DNA from: Heliopora coerulea | Lineage: Eukaryota; Cnidaria; Anthozoa; Scleralcyonacea; Helioporidae | Reading direction: 5' to 3' | NCBI GenBank assembly: GCA_030142905.1 | Contig: JASJOG010000064.1 | Span: 1,630,119-1,694,118, forward strand | Length of the DNA: 64,000 nucleotides | In this document: positions 20,352-31,589 of the stretch, piece after piece | Layout: every line of letters starts with the position of its first letter | Position numbering within the stretch: position 1 is the stretch's first letter | Program-made: the position numbers and the translations under genes | The notes under the pieces: model-generated | Told to the model about the DNA's origin: nothing | Seen by the model: the letters and a program-made list of their open reading frames with translations, nothing else | The model's database searches: none

Positions 20352-21265
20352 TAACTCGTATACCACCCAAATAATGACAGTGGAAAGGGTCTCAGCCTGC
20401 TACGGGCTCGCAGCATCCCGCCAGGTAAGGCCGCAACAGACATTACACATTTCAGGGAACTTGTGGGGAAAGGAAATTTTACCATTAATATGGATTTTAA
20501 AAAACACCCACAGGGCCAGCTCTTACTCGTCCAACTTATCCCGTGAGGAAGGATTAAGGGGTGTACAGCCTTCTGGAGTGCCTGAAAGTACTCCCCGATG
20601 CGTAAAGCCTGTACATCCCTTACTCAGGAAGGAGTAAGGGATGTACAGCCTTTAAAGTCCCTGAAAGTACTCCCCGATACGTATATCCAGTTTGACCTTA
20701 ACAGTACTCCGTTGCACTTCCAACCAGTTAAGGTCAGTTTAGGCGTGCCACTGCAAGGGTTAAGTCTGAATATTGTTTTATTCTTAGATTAGTGCAGATC
20801 TGTTTCATCATTTAAGGCTGGTTTATCCTCAACAAACTAAGGTCAGGGGCATCGGCCTGCAGTACAGATTTTCTCCTAGTCCTTGGGCTAACAGGGCGGG
20901 TTTTCCAACACGCGGAGGTAGTGCACGTGCAGCTGCCAGCCAATTAAGGCAAGCTGAGACTTTCGGCTACCGGCCTATCCAGCTGGCAAGGCAGGGGCGC
21001 CGCTCCCTATGTCATCTCATCAAAGCCTACTCGTTTTATAGAGGTCACTGGCTCCGAATCAAGGTCCTGCTTACCTAATTCCGGTTTTATCTCAAAGTTT
21101 CCTTTACTTAGATAAGTTGCCAACCAAGGCTAAAGAGTCTTATCTTCCCTTGGCTAAGGGGTTGCTGGCACTTGCCAAAAGTGCCACCCCGGACTCTGGT
21201 GGGCGGGAGCGTCCACATTCCTATAAGTAGGCTGAAGCTGTGCTTGTCCTATTCCAGTGGCCATA
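20352..21265 (-). mobile_element. RLE-LINE UTR-only segment between TAA tracts
   Basis: On the minus strand the right end (CCACTGGAATAGGACAAGC, then CTCCCGCCCACCAGAGTC) resembles the 5' ends of the LINEs at 34234 and 37426 (both CTCCCGCCCTCCACGAGT). The left end (CAGGCTGAGACCC...GTGGTATACGAGTTATAATAA) matches the 3' end of the LINE at 30789. The interior also resembles 25240-25590. It has no reverse transcriptase. The best reading is a 0.9-kb internally deleted, non-autonomous derivative made only of end sequences, with TAA tracts on both sides. Confidence 0.5.
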
Positions 21266-21302
21266 TTTTATTATTATTATTTTAATTATAATTATAATTA
21301 AA

Positions 21303-21334
<32 letters not shown>

Positions 21335-21343
21335 TATTATTTT
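21266..21343. repeat. (ATT)n/(TTA)n tract between two LINE units
   Basis: Imperfect ATT tract with TTAATTATAATTATAATTAA and ATC variants. It lies exactly between the 3' end of the LINE at 21344-24966 and the 5' end of the segment to its left. Confidence 0.85.
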
Positions 21344-21426
21344 CTTCTCCGCATGGTTTGCTGTGGATCCGGTAGTCATATGTGCCAGCTGTCTACAACC
21401 AGTAGACTAAGGTGGCACTGTTACAA

Positions 21427-22170
21427 CTAGTTTTCTAGCTCTCTTAAAATTCTTGCTGTTCCAAGAAGTGTCGTTTTCTGGATATCCTCAACGTTCACTG
21501 TTATTCCGATACTCTCAATCCATTGTTCAAACTTTATGCTTACACAGCCCAAGGCTTCAACGACAATTGGAATTACTTCTACCTTTCTCATTGACCCCAG
21601 GTTCTTAATCTCTCGTTTCAATGATTGGTACTTTTCTATCTTTTCTGTTTCTTTCTCACCAATTCTGTTGTCTCCTGGTATGGCTACATCAATTGCACAT
21701 TTCTTTTCTGCTTTGTCTACTACTACTATATCTGGCTTTCGGTATTCTATCTGATGGTCACACTGGATCACAAAATCCCAAAGAACTTTTACTTTATCCG
21801 ACTCTGCTACTCCCTGGGGGTCATGTTCGTACCACTTGCTCGCTCTTTCTAGATCGTGTTTTCCACATATTTTCCAATGTATAATTCTTGCTACATTATC
21901 ATGTCGACTTTTGTACTCTCGTTGTGCAAGTTTTGTGCATTCGCTTACCAGATGTCCCACACGTTCTCCTTTTTCCCCGCAAAGTCTGCATAGTGGTGAG
22001 TCTACAAATTTATCAGTTTTGAACTTGGTATAGTTAGTTCTTATCGCCTGTTCTTGAGCTGCACATATTAGGGCTTCCGTTTCCTGTTTCAAATCACTCT
22101 TTTGTAGCCACCTCCACATCTTTTCCTTGTCTATGTCTTCACTTTTCTCCCTGTTGAACTGTCCATACAT
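21427..22170 (-). pseudogene. RLE-LINE: zinc knuckle and restriction-like endonuclease
   Basis: 247 intact codons. In order: SDLKQETEALICAAQEQAIR, the CCHC knuckle CRLCGEKGERVGHLVSEC, the RHDNVARIIHW motif, then the nuclease core around RKPDIVVVD...CAIDVAIPGD, which fits a PD-(D/E)XK fold with KPD, D and a following ID. The carboxy end has VEVIPIVVEALGCVSI and LLGTARILREL. In this LINE group the domain nicks the target DNA. It is the best preserved endonuclease in the window and ends in TAG close to the 3' UTR. Confidence 0.85.
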
Positions 22171-22221
22171 TCTCTTACCTGTCCATCTTTATTCTCTTTC
22201 TTCGACTTCTCTCCTCTTATA

Positions 22222-22635
22222 CTATTGCTTTGGCATACTATCTTCAGTCGTGATAACTTCTCTTTCTCTTACTTCGACCAATAAAGGTTCTATTGCATTT
22301 TTGATGTACCATCCGACACAATTCTCCTCTGATCTAATACCTGACTCACAGCTTATCAATCCTCTACCACCTTTTTTTCTCGGCAAAAATAACCTGTTTA
22401 CATCACTCTTAGGGTGAAAAGCTCCGTACATGGTCGATATTTTTCTCGTTTTTTTATCCAAGCTCTTTATTTCTTGATCGTTCCAGGTAACGATTCCTGC
22501 ACCATACCTAAGCAATACGACTGCCCACGTGTTCGCCGCTCGCATTTTGTTTCTGCCGTTTAATTTCGATTTCATGACCAACTTCAACCTCCGCACATAC
22601 TCCTTTTTGAACTTTGATCTCATTTCTTCTTCCAT
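22222..22635 (-). pseudogene. RLE-LINE: thumb region
   Basis: Frame with MRSKFKKEYVRRLKLVMKSK, NTWAVVLLRYGAGIVTWN, YGAFHPKSDVNRLFLPRK and GGRGLISCESG, the segment between RT motifs and the zinc knuckle. It is separated from the RT frame by a stop at 22636 and from the knuckle frame by a frameshift. Confidence 0.8.
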
Positions 22636-23393
22636 TTATCTATCTATCTTCAAGATGCCCAGGTATTTATATCCTTCTTGTTCAATCACTTTCATTACTT
22701 CTCCGTTCGGCAATACCACTCCGTCATTCTCGGCAATCTTTCCCGTCTTTGGAATTAATACCCCGCACTTCTTAATTCCAAATTCAATGCCGATATCCTT
22801 ACTCAATAGATGGACCGTCTTCACAAGAGAGTCGATCTGTGCCTCGCTCTTACCATATAACTTGAGGTCATCCATATACAACAAGTGATTGATCTCTTGC
22901 TTTCGGCCCTGGAATTCATATCCTGCTTTCACTTTCCTTAAAATAAGGTTAGGGGGTGCCACACAAAGCACTCTCTGAAATATACCTCTTCTGATATTTA
23001 CTTCTCCTAAACTCTCTCCACAAGCAGACAATTCAGTTTTCCATTTCATCATGCTATTACATACAAACTGTTCTACGTTTTTGGCAAATACAAACATTTT
23101 CAAACATTCCTCAATCCATGAATGTGGTACCATGTCGTACGCTTTTTGATAATTTACCCATGCCATTGCTAGGTTAGTGAGTCTTTTTATGCATTCCTTA
23201 AGCACCAACTTATCAATGAGCAACAGGTCTTTGGTAGGATTTTGTTGGAATATAGAAAATCGTACATACTTTCTGCAATAATACAAGTCACAAGTTTCCA
23301 CATCACTGGAAGACACGATATAGGTCTAAAATTGTCAACAGCGTTGCCTTTTGCGGGGTCTTTTACACAAAGCACTGTTCTGCCACATGTCAT
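22636..23393 (-). pseudogene. RLE-LINE: reverse transcriptase with internal deletion
   Basis: Two overlapping frames hold RT motifs: [20 protein letters not shown] (23187-23393), then LAMAWVNYQKAYDMVPHSW and LLYMDDLKLYG with the catalytic MDD, and EFGIKKCGVL. Compared with the copy at 19060-20268 the conserved FQGDSLSPLLF stretch after RGIFQ is missing and replaced by unrelated residues. This removes an essential RT motif. A frameshift joins the two frames near 23200-23316. Confidence 0.85.
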
Positions 23394-24776
23394 CTATTCC
23401 GGACGTTCTCCACCTTCATTTAATATCCCCTCCAATTGCTCTGCTATTCTCTGATGGCAAGCTGTTAATTTCTTAAACCAAAACCCCTGCACCGCATCTG
23501 GCCCGAAGGCTTTCCAATAAGGCATCTTTCTGCACTGAATCTCAACCTTAGTTTGGTTAATATGTAGGTCTTCTTGTCTAGGATGGTCTATATGTTCTTT
23601 TAATTCTTGTAACCATACTGCCCTGTCATTATGTTTCTTTTTGTTGTCCCACATACTTCTCCAAAATTTCCTGCTTTCTTCAATGTCAGGTACAATCGTC
23701 TCCTGTCTGCTAGCTCCGCTCAATTCTTGATAAACCATCTCCTGATCCACACTGAACATTCTATTCCGCCAGTATTGCTTTATTCTTTGTTCGTATCTAT
23801 TTACCGTTGCTTTCTTTGCAATGACCCTTTGCTTTAGCTCTTCCAGCACAATAGTCGCACTTTTACTTTTGATCTTATATCTTCTCTCCACCATTTGATA
23901 CTTCTCTTCTCTTCTTAGTTCTCCCCTTTTTTTTCGTTCTAATACTCCAATGTCTTTTCTTAATCTTTTGATGACTCTTTCGATCCTACTCTTCCACCAT
24001 GGTTCTCCATTCCTCTTTCCTCTTTTTTCATTCCCAATCCCTAATCTTTCTGTCGCATATAACCCGACAACTTTTAGCAATCTGTTTGTTTTTGTGATAT
24101 TGCTTGTTTTGATGTACTTCATTACCTTATTTGCCCTTTTTGTTTCTTTTAAAACTTTCACCCTATCTACTTTCTTTAAATTGCAACTTCTATCATCTTG
24201 CTCGTTCATCAGTTCCATAATCCTGTTAACTATGTTTTTCTCCTCTTCTGTAGCTTGTTCAGTCTCATCTGTTACAAGACTCTCTGCTCCGACGTTCTGC
24301 TCTTCCTTTGTACCATCTCTATCTATTCTTATATGCTCTTCTTCAATGTCTGGCTCCCCACTCAATTCTTGTTCTGGATTTTGTATCTCTCCATCCGTCT
24401 CTTCCTGTTGTACACGCCTCTTTATTTCTTCCAGCTCGGCTGTTGTTAACCACTCATTTTTTCTAATTGCTCTCGCCTGGTCAGCTAGTTGCTGTTCCGT
24501 TATAGAGAACAATCCTCTTTCTTGCCACATCCTGTACATCCTTTGGCGATACCCTCGAATTGGTATTCCATCATCTGTAAAAGGTCTGCTTAGGAAGAAA
24601 CATTCCATAACTATAACATTGACATCCTTAGACCATTTCAATCTAGTATTTGCCCCAGTAGCATGATGACGACCGGACCAGCGCTGCTGCACCATTTGGC
24701 ACCTGCCGGGCGAGACACTTTGACATGAAGTTCCGGTTTTATCTACGCCGTTATTCGGTACATTACTTTCTATCAT
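23394..24776 (-). pseudogene. RLE-LINE: amino-terminal region
   Basis: 460 codons, highly charged and helical. Near residue 75 there is the RGYRQRMYRMWQERG segment followed by LADQARAIRKNEWLT, which recurs in the copy near 36900 as the same motif and is probably a nucleic-acid-binding helix pair. The last 60 codons (PYWKAFGPDAVQGFWFKKL) are the first RT motif. No clear CCHH zinc finger is visible. The frame stays open from the first methionine at 24776, which fits the true start given the short leader. Confidence 0.75.
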
Positions 24777-24966
24777 TTTTCACTCATTAGAGGTTAGTAA
24801 GTTTTAGGTTACACCACCACCGGACTACATTTTGTCTGACCTCTCTCCTTTGACCTGACTGGCAAGGGCGTCCCTACCAGGAGCCTAAGCTCCCGCCAGT
24901 ATAGCTCTCAGGATCATTAAGGTACGCAAGCCTCCCCACCACACCAAGGTAGTAGTCCAGGGGAAG

Positions 24967-25019
<53 letters not shown>
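24967..25019. repeat. (ATT)n tract between two LINEs
   Basis: Seventeen uninterrupted ATT units. On the minus strand it is both the (TAA)n tail of the LINE ending at 25020 and the site at which the LINE starting at 24966 begins. Confidence 0.9.
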
Positions 25020-25588
25020 CCAATATCTCAGCACACTTTCCAAAGGATTAAGTGGCGAGAGTTCTTGGCCTCCAAAGGCAGTCCGTCAACAAGACTAGCC
25101 AACAGAGGAGACAACGTGCCTTCTAGGATACTCATGGGGATATTTCAAATTTTACCACTAAGGATTTTAACACCCATGCGCTCACTGCACGGACTGCCTG
25201 CCAACCAGGCTCGACAGAACACGGACATACTGACGACTAGTTCCTAAAAGTACTCCCCGATAGCGAATACCCATCTTGGCCTTCAAACAACATTTACGAG
25301 AAGCACTCCCACCCAATTAAGAGCAGTTTCACTGCGCAGCTACGAGAGCTGAGGACTGAATATTGTTTTATTTTTAGACTAACATTTAATCCTTAGCAAC
25401 ATTGTAGGAGGCTGGAACACACCAACCAATTAAGGTCAGCCGCACCTGGGCCAGTTGTAAGGAATAATGGTTGTAGTCCTTAGGCTAACAGAGCAGGTTT
25501 GCAAACACCTGTCCAATCACATTTTTGGCATGTTCTTGGGTCTACCCAGCATCGGCAGGGCAGGTTCGCCGCACCCTGAGGACACTTA

Positions 25589-26949
25589 CAGTACTGGCCA
25601 AAAGTTTAGAAAATTTCTTTTCATGAGTGGTACGGAGTTTGTTAATATTCTGAGACAACGTTTGTGAGACAAAAATAGAAAATAAGTAACTTTATTTCAT
25701 ACAAAATTTGTCCCACAAGCCATTGGCTTAAAATCTGGTTCCTTAACTGCACTTCAGCTTCAGTAAGTTAATTGGTAGAAGTAGCTGAAGATCATCATGG
25801 GGAAGGTAGTTGAAATCAGCAAAACTGTGAAAAGTAACGTTATACTTTTGATGGAAGAAGGTTACAAGAATTGCGACATATCAAAGAGATTGAAACTATC
25901 TGCAGCTTCTGTCAGCAGAATCATCTGCACCTCCAAAAAAGAGAAGTGGAAGACAGCGGAAGACCTCGGAAGACTACAGGAAGAATGGACCGGGAAATGA
26001 GAAGACTTTGTGTGAGAAAACCCTCAATTACATCGTCAGAAATAAAAAATTCATTGCCATTACTTGCTAATGTATCCACGAGAACAATACGGCGCCGCCT
26101 TAACACTGAAATGAATTTACCCGTCCGAAAAGCGTTAAAGAAGCCATTACTAACACAAGGATGGCAAAGCAGAGACTGGAATTTTGTTGCAGATACAGGC
26201 ACTGGACATCAGATGATTGGGGGAAAGTTATGTTTTCAGATGAGTCCAAATTCTTACAATTTTCGTCGTACACAGCATTTGTGCGCAGACCACTTGGATC
26301 CTCACCAACTGACCCACGGTACATTCAAGCAACGGTAAAATATCCACCATCCGTTATGGTATGGGGTTGCTTTTCCAGTAAAGGGTGTGGTGGCCTGTAC
26401 TTCCTGCCAAAAGGTGTCACGATGAATGGTGAGCGGTACTTTGGTGTTCTAGATGATCATCTATGAAATTTTATGGGACTTCACTGGTGTGAGACATTTC
26501 AGCAGGATTCAGCGCCATGCCACAAAGCAAAGGTTGTTATGAGGTGGTTGAAAGAAAAAGGGGTTGAAGTACTGAAATGGCCAGGAAACCCCCAGACTTG
26601 AACCCAATTGAAAATCTATCGACTATCATCAAGAAAAAGGTTTCTCAAACAAACCCGACCAGTTTAGAAGAGCTTAAAACTATCATCAAATCCGTTTGGC
26701 GTTCAGATATTGACAGAAACCTGTGTAAAAACCTGTCAGATTCTATGCGTAATCGCATTGAAAACATTATCAAAAGTAAAGGTTACCACAGCAAATATTA
26801 ACTTCTTGATGACTTTATTGATTGTACAATAATACAATTGTAAGCTGAATAATAAACTACGTTTTCAGAATAAATGTTCTCTTGAAAAAAGGAATTCTCT
26901 CTATTTTTTAGTGTAATTGGAAAAATTTCTAAACTTTTGGCCAGTACTG
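25589..26949 (+). mobile_element. Tc1-like DNA transposon, 1361 bp
   Basis: The ends are inverted repeats beginning CAGTACTGGCCAAAAGTTTA, flanked by TA on each side (25587-25588 and 26950-26951), the Tc1/mariner target duplication. Inside is a single transposase pseudogene. It is inserted in the 3' UTR of a minus-strand LINE, so it is younger than that LINE. Confidence 0.92.
25797..26801 (+). pseudogene. Tc1-like transposase, frameshifted
   Basis: The product would cut and paste the element. The amino end (25797-26000) has the paired-like helix-turn-helix region with YKNCDISKRLKLSAASVSRI. The DNA-binding part continues in another frame (SSEIKNSLPLLANVSTRTIR). The catalytic domain has VMFSDESKF (first D), QQDSAPCH (second D) and PPDLNPIEN with the E exactly 34 residues later, so it is a DD34E Tc1 enzyme. 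Two frameshifts (near 25950 and 26200) and a TGA at 26464 break it; it is not functional. Confidence 0.9.
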
Positions 26950-27263
26950 TATTATCCACCTACTCCTACTAGACACACGTGCATGAGCCCTGGTCGTTCG
27001 GGATCATTAGTTTCAGATGAACATCCCGCCTACCCTAATTATTGTTATTTTCACTAGCCAAGTCATATTCTAGCCATTATTCCCTCCCACCAAATATAGC
27101 TGGGAGGTAACCGAGGTGCAGGTGTTCCCATAGGTTCATACAAAGGCTGATGCGCTTCGGCTATACGTTCACTACTCTGGCTGTACCACTCCGCCAGGCA
27201 CTTTCCTAATTATTGTTTCCCCTTCAGAAAGTACCGTCCTCTGCATTGTAGTGATTATCCTAA

Positions 27264-27542
27264 TCACACGGTCCTCATCCTAATAATCTTTCTCACAGCT
27301 CTGGTTGCATCTTCGACACCACCTCCCAGGCATCCAATTATTACCAGCACTACTTCCACTCTGTACCTTCTTCTCTTTTCTCTGGTTTCGAATGCCAGCT
27401 GCTGATACTTCTGTAACTTCGTTCTCGTCGCTTCCTTGATGTTCTGCTCTTGAGGGCATGACATGTCCACTAACCAGATGTTCCTTGCTTTCTCATCCTC
27501 TAATGTCAAGCCTGGTCTGCGTGCAGAGCTGGTCTTTCTCAT
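27264..27542 (-). pseudogene. second-family LINE: restriction-like endonuclease end
   Basis: The frame includes RRPGLTLEDEKARNIWLVDM followed by SCPQEQNI, then KLQKYQQLAFETREKRRRY and VEVVLVIIGCLGGG. RRPGLTLED...LVDM aligns with the RPDI...IDVA core of the first family. The usual Asp after Pro is Gly here, which should harm catalysis if the alignment is right. Confidence 0.7.
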
Positions 27543-27676
27543 CCTATGCTCGAAGTCTCAACTCAACTTGAACCCGTTACCCTTTAGGACGCGGCCTTTC
27601 TCCCATCTAACAGTGTACCATGCCGTATTGGCAGGGAGAAGTTCTCTCTCAACGGCCCAGCTAACAGCCAGTACCA

Positions 27677-27991
27677 TCAAGGCATTGTTGTGCCTACCGA
27701 GATACTCGGTTCCAGTAGGATCTCACACCCTGCAAGCAGGTGTTGAACGGTTTCATCAAACTTCTTGCACAATCTACATTTACCGTCCCCGCCTCCTATC
27801 CCACACAACACTTTCCACTTCCGAGTCTCCACCATCTGTTCCAGCAAATCCATGATCCCAGCCATCTTCTGCGGTGTGATATTTGTGTTCGACCACACAA
27901 GACTCTCGTTCGCCTGCTCTGTAAACACTTGACTCTGCATACCCTTTGCCTTATAATCATTCTTCAACTTCTCTGTATACCCGTCCTGCAT
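27677..27991 (-). pseudogene. second-family LINE: zinc knuckle
   Basis: Contains LVWSNTNITPQKMAGIMDLL and the CCHC knuckle CRLCKKFDETVQHLLAGCE (C-x2-C-x7-H-x4-C), placed as in other RLE-type LINEs between thumb and nuclease. A short overlap and a frameshift separate it from the thumb frame at 27957-28388. Confidence 0.75.
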
Positions 27992-28388
27992 TCCTTTCTT
28001 CAGCTCCGCCCAGCATCCTGCCCATTACTTTCTCCATCTTCTCACTATCTTTCCAGATTTTTTCCTCCCTAAATTGAACCTCTACCCCAAATTCACACAG
28101 CGCTTGTTCTGCTTCCCTTTTTAAGCTCTTGTCTTCGCTGTTATACTCTCTCTTCCAAGCAATCCTTATCCAGCGGCTGGTGCTACAAACCATGTACGTT
28201 GCCACCCGCACCTTTGTTTCCTTATAAACCTGCCGCAGGCTCTTCAAGCCGCGCCCTCCATCCTGTCTCTTCAGGTAGAGCCTCTCATCACTTGCCTGTC
28301 GACCCAGCATACCTCTCTTGCGTAGAATATCCTTCAACAACATATCAAGGTCATATAACTCCTTTTGGGTGAACTGGCATACATTCAT
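27957..28388 (-). pseudogene. second-family LINE: thumb region
   Basis: Frame with ELYDLDMLLKDILRKRGMLG, RQASDERLYLKRQDGGRGLK and VYKETKVRVATYM. The same landmarks appear in the copy at 30789-34234, which places both in one family. GGRGL is also shared with the first family. Confidence 0.75.
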
Positions 28389-28517
28389 AGCGTATGCCGC
28401 AACCGGGATGACTCTGCAATTGATCGCTCTTATGAGATTCTTATCATACAGCTCAAGCTCTACGAGGCAACCTCTTTCGCATTTCTTCCTTGATTCTCTG
28501 CAATACCTTGTCTTTGT

Positions 28518-29401
28518 TTATCTGCTTCCCTGTTCTATTCCAAGGAATTTGTAGAAGTCATCCTTCTCTGGGTCCAGCGCCTCTGCCCTTTCTTCCAATA
28601 TAGTCAAGCCCTCGCTTTTAGTCATCTTACCACTTCTAAATACTATCTCCGCACATTTCTTCACCCCGTACACTGCCCCTGTATCGTCGCTAGCTTTTAC
28701 GATTATCTCGTTAGTAGCTTCTATCTGTTTATTGATTTCCTGGTAGGTCTTCGGGTCATCAATAAATAAGCTGTGCGTCCTCTTCGTGAGTCTTTCACGT
28801 GGGGGTCCCATACTGTATCCTGCTGTTTCCTCCAATAGCATTGTACCTATGACCTCAGTCAGACAGAATCCTACCGGCGAATAACTGTCCCCTTGTAAAA
28901 CACACACCGTATTCTAATCCATCTACTCTGCACCTTGTGATTTCCAGCATTCAACTCTAACCGTGTCTTCTAACTGCTCATCAATTTCCGTAGCACATTT
29001 ATAAGCGGCTAAGGTACTCCCATCAAATCGTACACCATCACCATCCAGTCATGGTGAACTTTGTCGTACGCCTTCCTGTAGTCGTAAAACGCGACTGCCA
29101 GGTCCCTCTTGTGTTCTCTCACCTCGTCCATTATACACTTATCAATAAGTAGCTGGTCAACTGCACCCAACACTCCCTCTGAGGCTCCTAGTTGTCCTTC
29201 ATCCCATATCTCGTTCCGTCGAGCATGATCTCTCATGTACCGTCCTATCATACTAGTGAATAACTTGTACGAAGTATTTAGACACGTTATCGGCCTGTAC
29301 TCCTCCTCAAATGACAAGTCCTCAGCCTTTGGTAAAAGGACTGTCCTGCTTAAGGTCGCCCATTCCGGAATGCCCTCTGGATCTTCATTCCAGCTCTTCA
29401 C
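28518..29401 (-). pseudogene. second-family LINE: reverse transcriptase
   Basis: Two frames. 29009-29401 has TVLLPKAEDLSFEEEYRPIT, LNTSYKLFTSMIGRYM and FYDYRKAYDKVHHDWMVMV. 28518-28907 has QGDSYSPVGFCL, HSLFIDDPKTY with the catalytic IDD, and YGVKKCAEIVF. The order matches an RLE-LINE RT, and FIDD in place of YADD or YMDD is a family trait shared in part with the next copy. A frameshift and some lost sequence separate the frames near 28910-29008. Confidence 0.8.
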
Positions 29402-29563
29402 CGTTCTTTCTAAAGCCTTCCAGGTTCCACTAAACTTCCTCCACCAGAAATTCTGGATTCCGTCAATACCAGGCGAGCTCCAATTCTTCCTTCTCTTTAT
29501 AACTTTCCCAATGGTTTCCTCACTTGTCTCGATATCCTTCCTATACGTCCCTGATTTTCTTTC

Positions 29564-30028
29564 TCAAATCCTCCTTGATTTTCTCCAACCACGGTTGTTC
29601 AATAGTAACCTTCTCCTCCTCCCACATGCCTCTCCAAAACTCTCCGTTGCTGGGGGCTCGCCCTTAAATTCCTTTCTACAATTCACTCTCTTGTAGAAAG
29701 CCCCTTCATCTGTTACAAACATTGCGTTATTCTTTCTTCTCTTCCTCTTCTCCACTGCTTTCAGCAATATCACTTTCTTCACCCTCAGCTCATCCAACCA
29801 CTTCTCCGAGGCCTCCACAAGCTTCTGCGTGTCTGCTGATCCTCCTTCTACATACTTCCTCAGTTCTTGTAAGATCCTCACTTCTTTCCTCGTTGCTTTT
29901 CTTTGTGTCTTTCTGCGATAGAGCTCATTATTCACTCTCGCTATTCTCTGCCTTAGTGCCTTAATATGGTTGCATAACTTCCTCTCTCTTCTATTTCCTT
30001 CTCTGTTCAATCTCCTTCCTATGTTCAA
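29564..30028 (-). pseudogene. second-family LINE: basic amino-terminal remnant
   Basis: 154 codons rich in Arg and Lys (RRLNREGNRRERKLCNHIKA, RRKTQRKATRKEVR), lying just before the RT. It is cut off on its 5' side at the TAA tract, so the original amino terminus is missing. A frameshift near 29564 separates it from the RT. Confidence 0.6.
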
Positions 30029-30038
30029 TCTCCTTCCT

Positions 30039-30054
30039 ATTATTATTATTATTA
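30039..30054. repeat. short (ATT)n tract between two LINEs
   Basis: Five ATT units, at the 5' edge of the LINE to its left and the 3' end of the LINE to its right. Confidence 0.8.
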
Positions 30055-30745
30055 CTTTATTTTAAAGGCTATTTTCTACATTCATATTGCCGGGTTTCAC
30101 CCTGAGACCTGAGGCAATATAAGGGATAATACTATTAAATTTCTGATATTAATTTTGATGAACAAAGAAATTAAGACAAGTTGTTAGACGAAGCAAGTAA
30201 ATCATATCCAGAGAGCCTTTCTCAAGAGGTGCACAGCACTGTTGAGGACAATCTTCTGTAACTCCTGCAGGCTGGGTTTTCCAGGTAACTTCTTGATGTG
30301 ACTGCACACATTTTTATTAACAAGTCCGAGGGTTCCAATAACTACTGGCACTATAGATGTTTAGAGGTGCCACATTCTTTCGATCTCGATTTGCAAATCT
30401 TTGTATCTAGATAGTTTGTCGAATTCTTTGGGAGACACGTTCCTATCTGTAGGTACTGTCATATCGATCATGAGGCAGGTCTTCTCCTCATGGTTTTTAA
30501 TGACTATGTCAGGTCTATTCGCTTGGATGGTTCTGTCTGTATTGATAGTGAAGTCCCAAAGGAGTGTAACTTTGTCGTTCTCTACTACCTGTGGCGGTTT
30601 GTGTTCATACCATTTCGCAGCACAGGGCAGATCGAAATGCTGACAGGCTTTCCAGTGAATACATTGGCCAATTCTATCGTGTCTGTTTTTATATTCTGAC
30701 GGTGTTAAGACGGGGCAACCAGAGACAAGGTGGTCTATAGTCAAA

Positions 30746-30746
<1 letters not shown>
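30055..30746 (-). pseudogene. third-family RLE-LINE, 5'-truncated to endonuclease
   Basis: The minus strand starts at a TAA tract inside the zinc knuckle (DHLVSGCPVL, the H and last C only). It goes on with YKNRHDRIGQCIHWKAC, KWYEHKPPQVVE, the nuclease core RPDIVIKNHEEKTCLMIDMT and RYKDLQIEIERMWHL. After a stop near 30361 the end continues as SIVPVVIGTLGLV and further to about 30230, followed by a 3' UTR that ends at the 30039 tract. It differs enough in sequence from the first family to be a separate one. TAA tracts lie on both sides. Confidence 0.8.

Positions 30747-30788
<42 letters not shown>
30747..30788. repeat. (TTA)n tract between two LINEs
   Basis: About fourteen uninterrupted units. 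On the minus strand it is the tail of the LINE ending at 30789 and the start point of the truncated LINE at 30746. Confidence 0.9.
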
Positions 30789-30789
<1 letters not shown>

Positions 30790-30836
30790 AACTCGCACAC
30801 CACCCAACTAAGGACAGTGGAAGGGGTCTCAGCCTG

Positions 30837-31313
30837 CTACGGGCGCCCAGCATCCCCCCAGGAAAGGCCGCATATCTTCTCGCCATTCAAGTCAATCTCT
30901 CCTATCCCGAAACTAACTTCTTCTCCAGCTATCTTCAGGACCCCTTCTGCTTCTCCCTTTATTGAACAATATTCGTTCCTCTGCTTCCGTTTCCAGGCAA
31001 CTTTTATCCATCGGCATCTTGATAATGACATGTAGCTAGCAACTCTGACCTTTGTTTCTTTGTACATATCCCTCATACTCTTCACCCCTCTTCCACCTTT
31101 GGCACGAGCCAGGTACAACCTTTCATCACTTGCTTGCCTCCAATGCATGTTTCTCTCTCTGAGTTCCCTCTTCACAATCATATCGAGTTCAACCAGGTCT
31201 TCCCTACTCAGTCTGCAAACATTCATCACATATCCTGCTACAGGTATCACTCTGCAGTTCACAGCTCTAAGAAGGTTCTTATCATAAAGTTCTAGTTGGG
31301 TAATACTCCTCAC
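30837..31313 (-). pseudogene. second-family LINE: thumb region, last coding part
   Basis: 158 codons with LYDKNLLRAVNCRVIPVAGY, RQASDERLYLARAKGGRGVK and MYKETKVRVASYMSLSRCRW, matching the copy at 27957-28388. It then ends within about 90 bp of the 3' end instead of running into a CCHC knuckle. Confidence 0.75.
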
Positions 31314-31589
31314 CCTCTGCTACTGCCTTCATTACTCTTTCCATCACTTTCCCCTTGTCGACTGTGCCAGTTTGTTCACATCCTAAGAACCAATATATTT
31401 CATTTGCATCAGGGTCAAGTGCGTTCGTCCAATACGTCTAATCTTTTGCCCTTCACCATTTTTCCATGTTCAAATACGACCTCCGCACATTTTGTTACCC
31501 CATAGCACACCTCTGTATCATGGCTAGCCTTTACAATCATCTCGTTAACGGCTTCTAAATTGTTATGGTTTTCTTGGTACACTTTCAAG

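Larger units (their letters stand above)
21344..24966 (-). mobile_element. near-full-length RLE-type LINE
   Basis: A 3.6-kb minus-strand element with TAA/ATT tracts at both ends. From its 5' end (24966): a 190-bp leader, an amino-terminal region, reverse transcriptase, zinc knuckle, restriction-like endonuclease and an 80-bp 3' UTR that runs into (TAA)n. A conserved GTCTCGCCCGGC block near 24705 also occurs in the related copy near 37105. It is the most complete of the RLE-LINEs here but is broken by frameshifts and an internal deletion in the RT. Confidence 0.85.
25020..30038 (-). mobile_element. RLE-type LINE, second family, carrying a nested Tc1
   Basis: A 5.0-kb minus-strand unit (3.7 kb without the Tc1). 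It starts inside coding sequence next to an ATT tract at 30039, so it is 5'-truncated. The coding region runs 30028 to 27264 and is followed by an 0.9-kb 3' UTR, split by a Tc1 element at 25589-26949, that ends ATATTGGATAATAATAA at the 25019 tract. A direct repeat TTCAATCTCCTTCCTAT occurs twice at its 5' edge (30007-30040). Confidence 0.75.

Noticed and set aside
24198..24666. Long plus-strand frames opposite the LINE amino-terminal region (23950-24666)
   Set aside because: They are antisense shadows of the minus-strand LINE coding sequence, Ser/Leu/Phe-rich as expected from the complement of charged codons.
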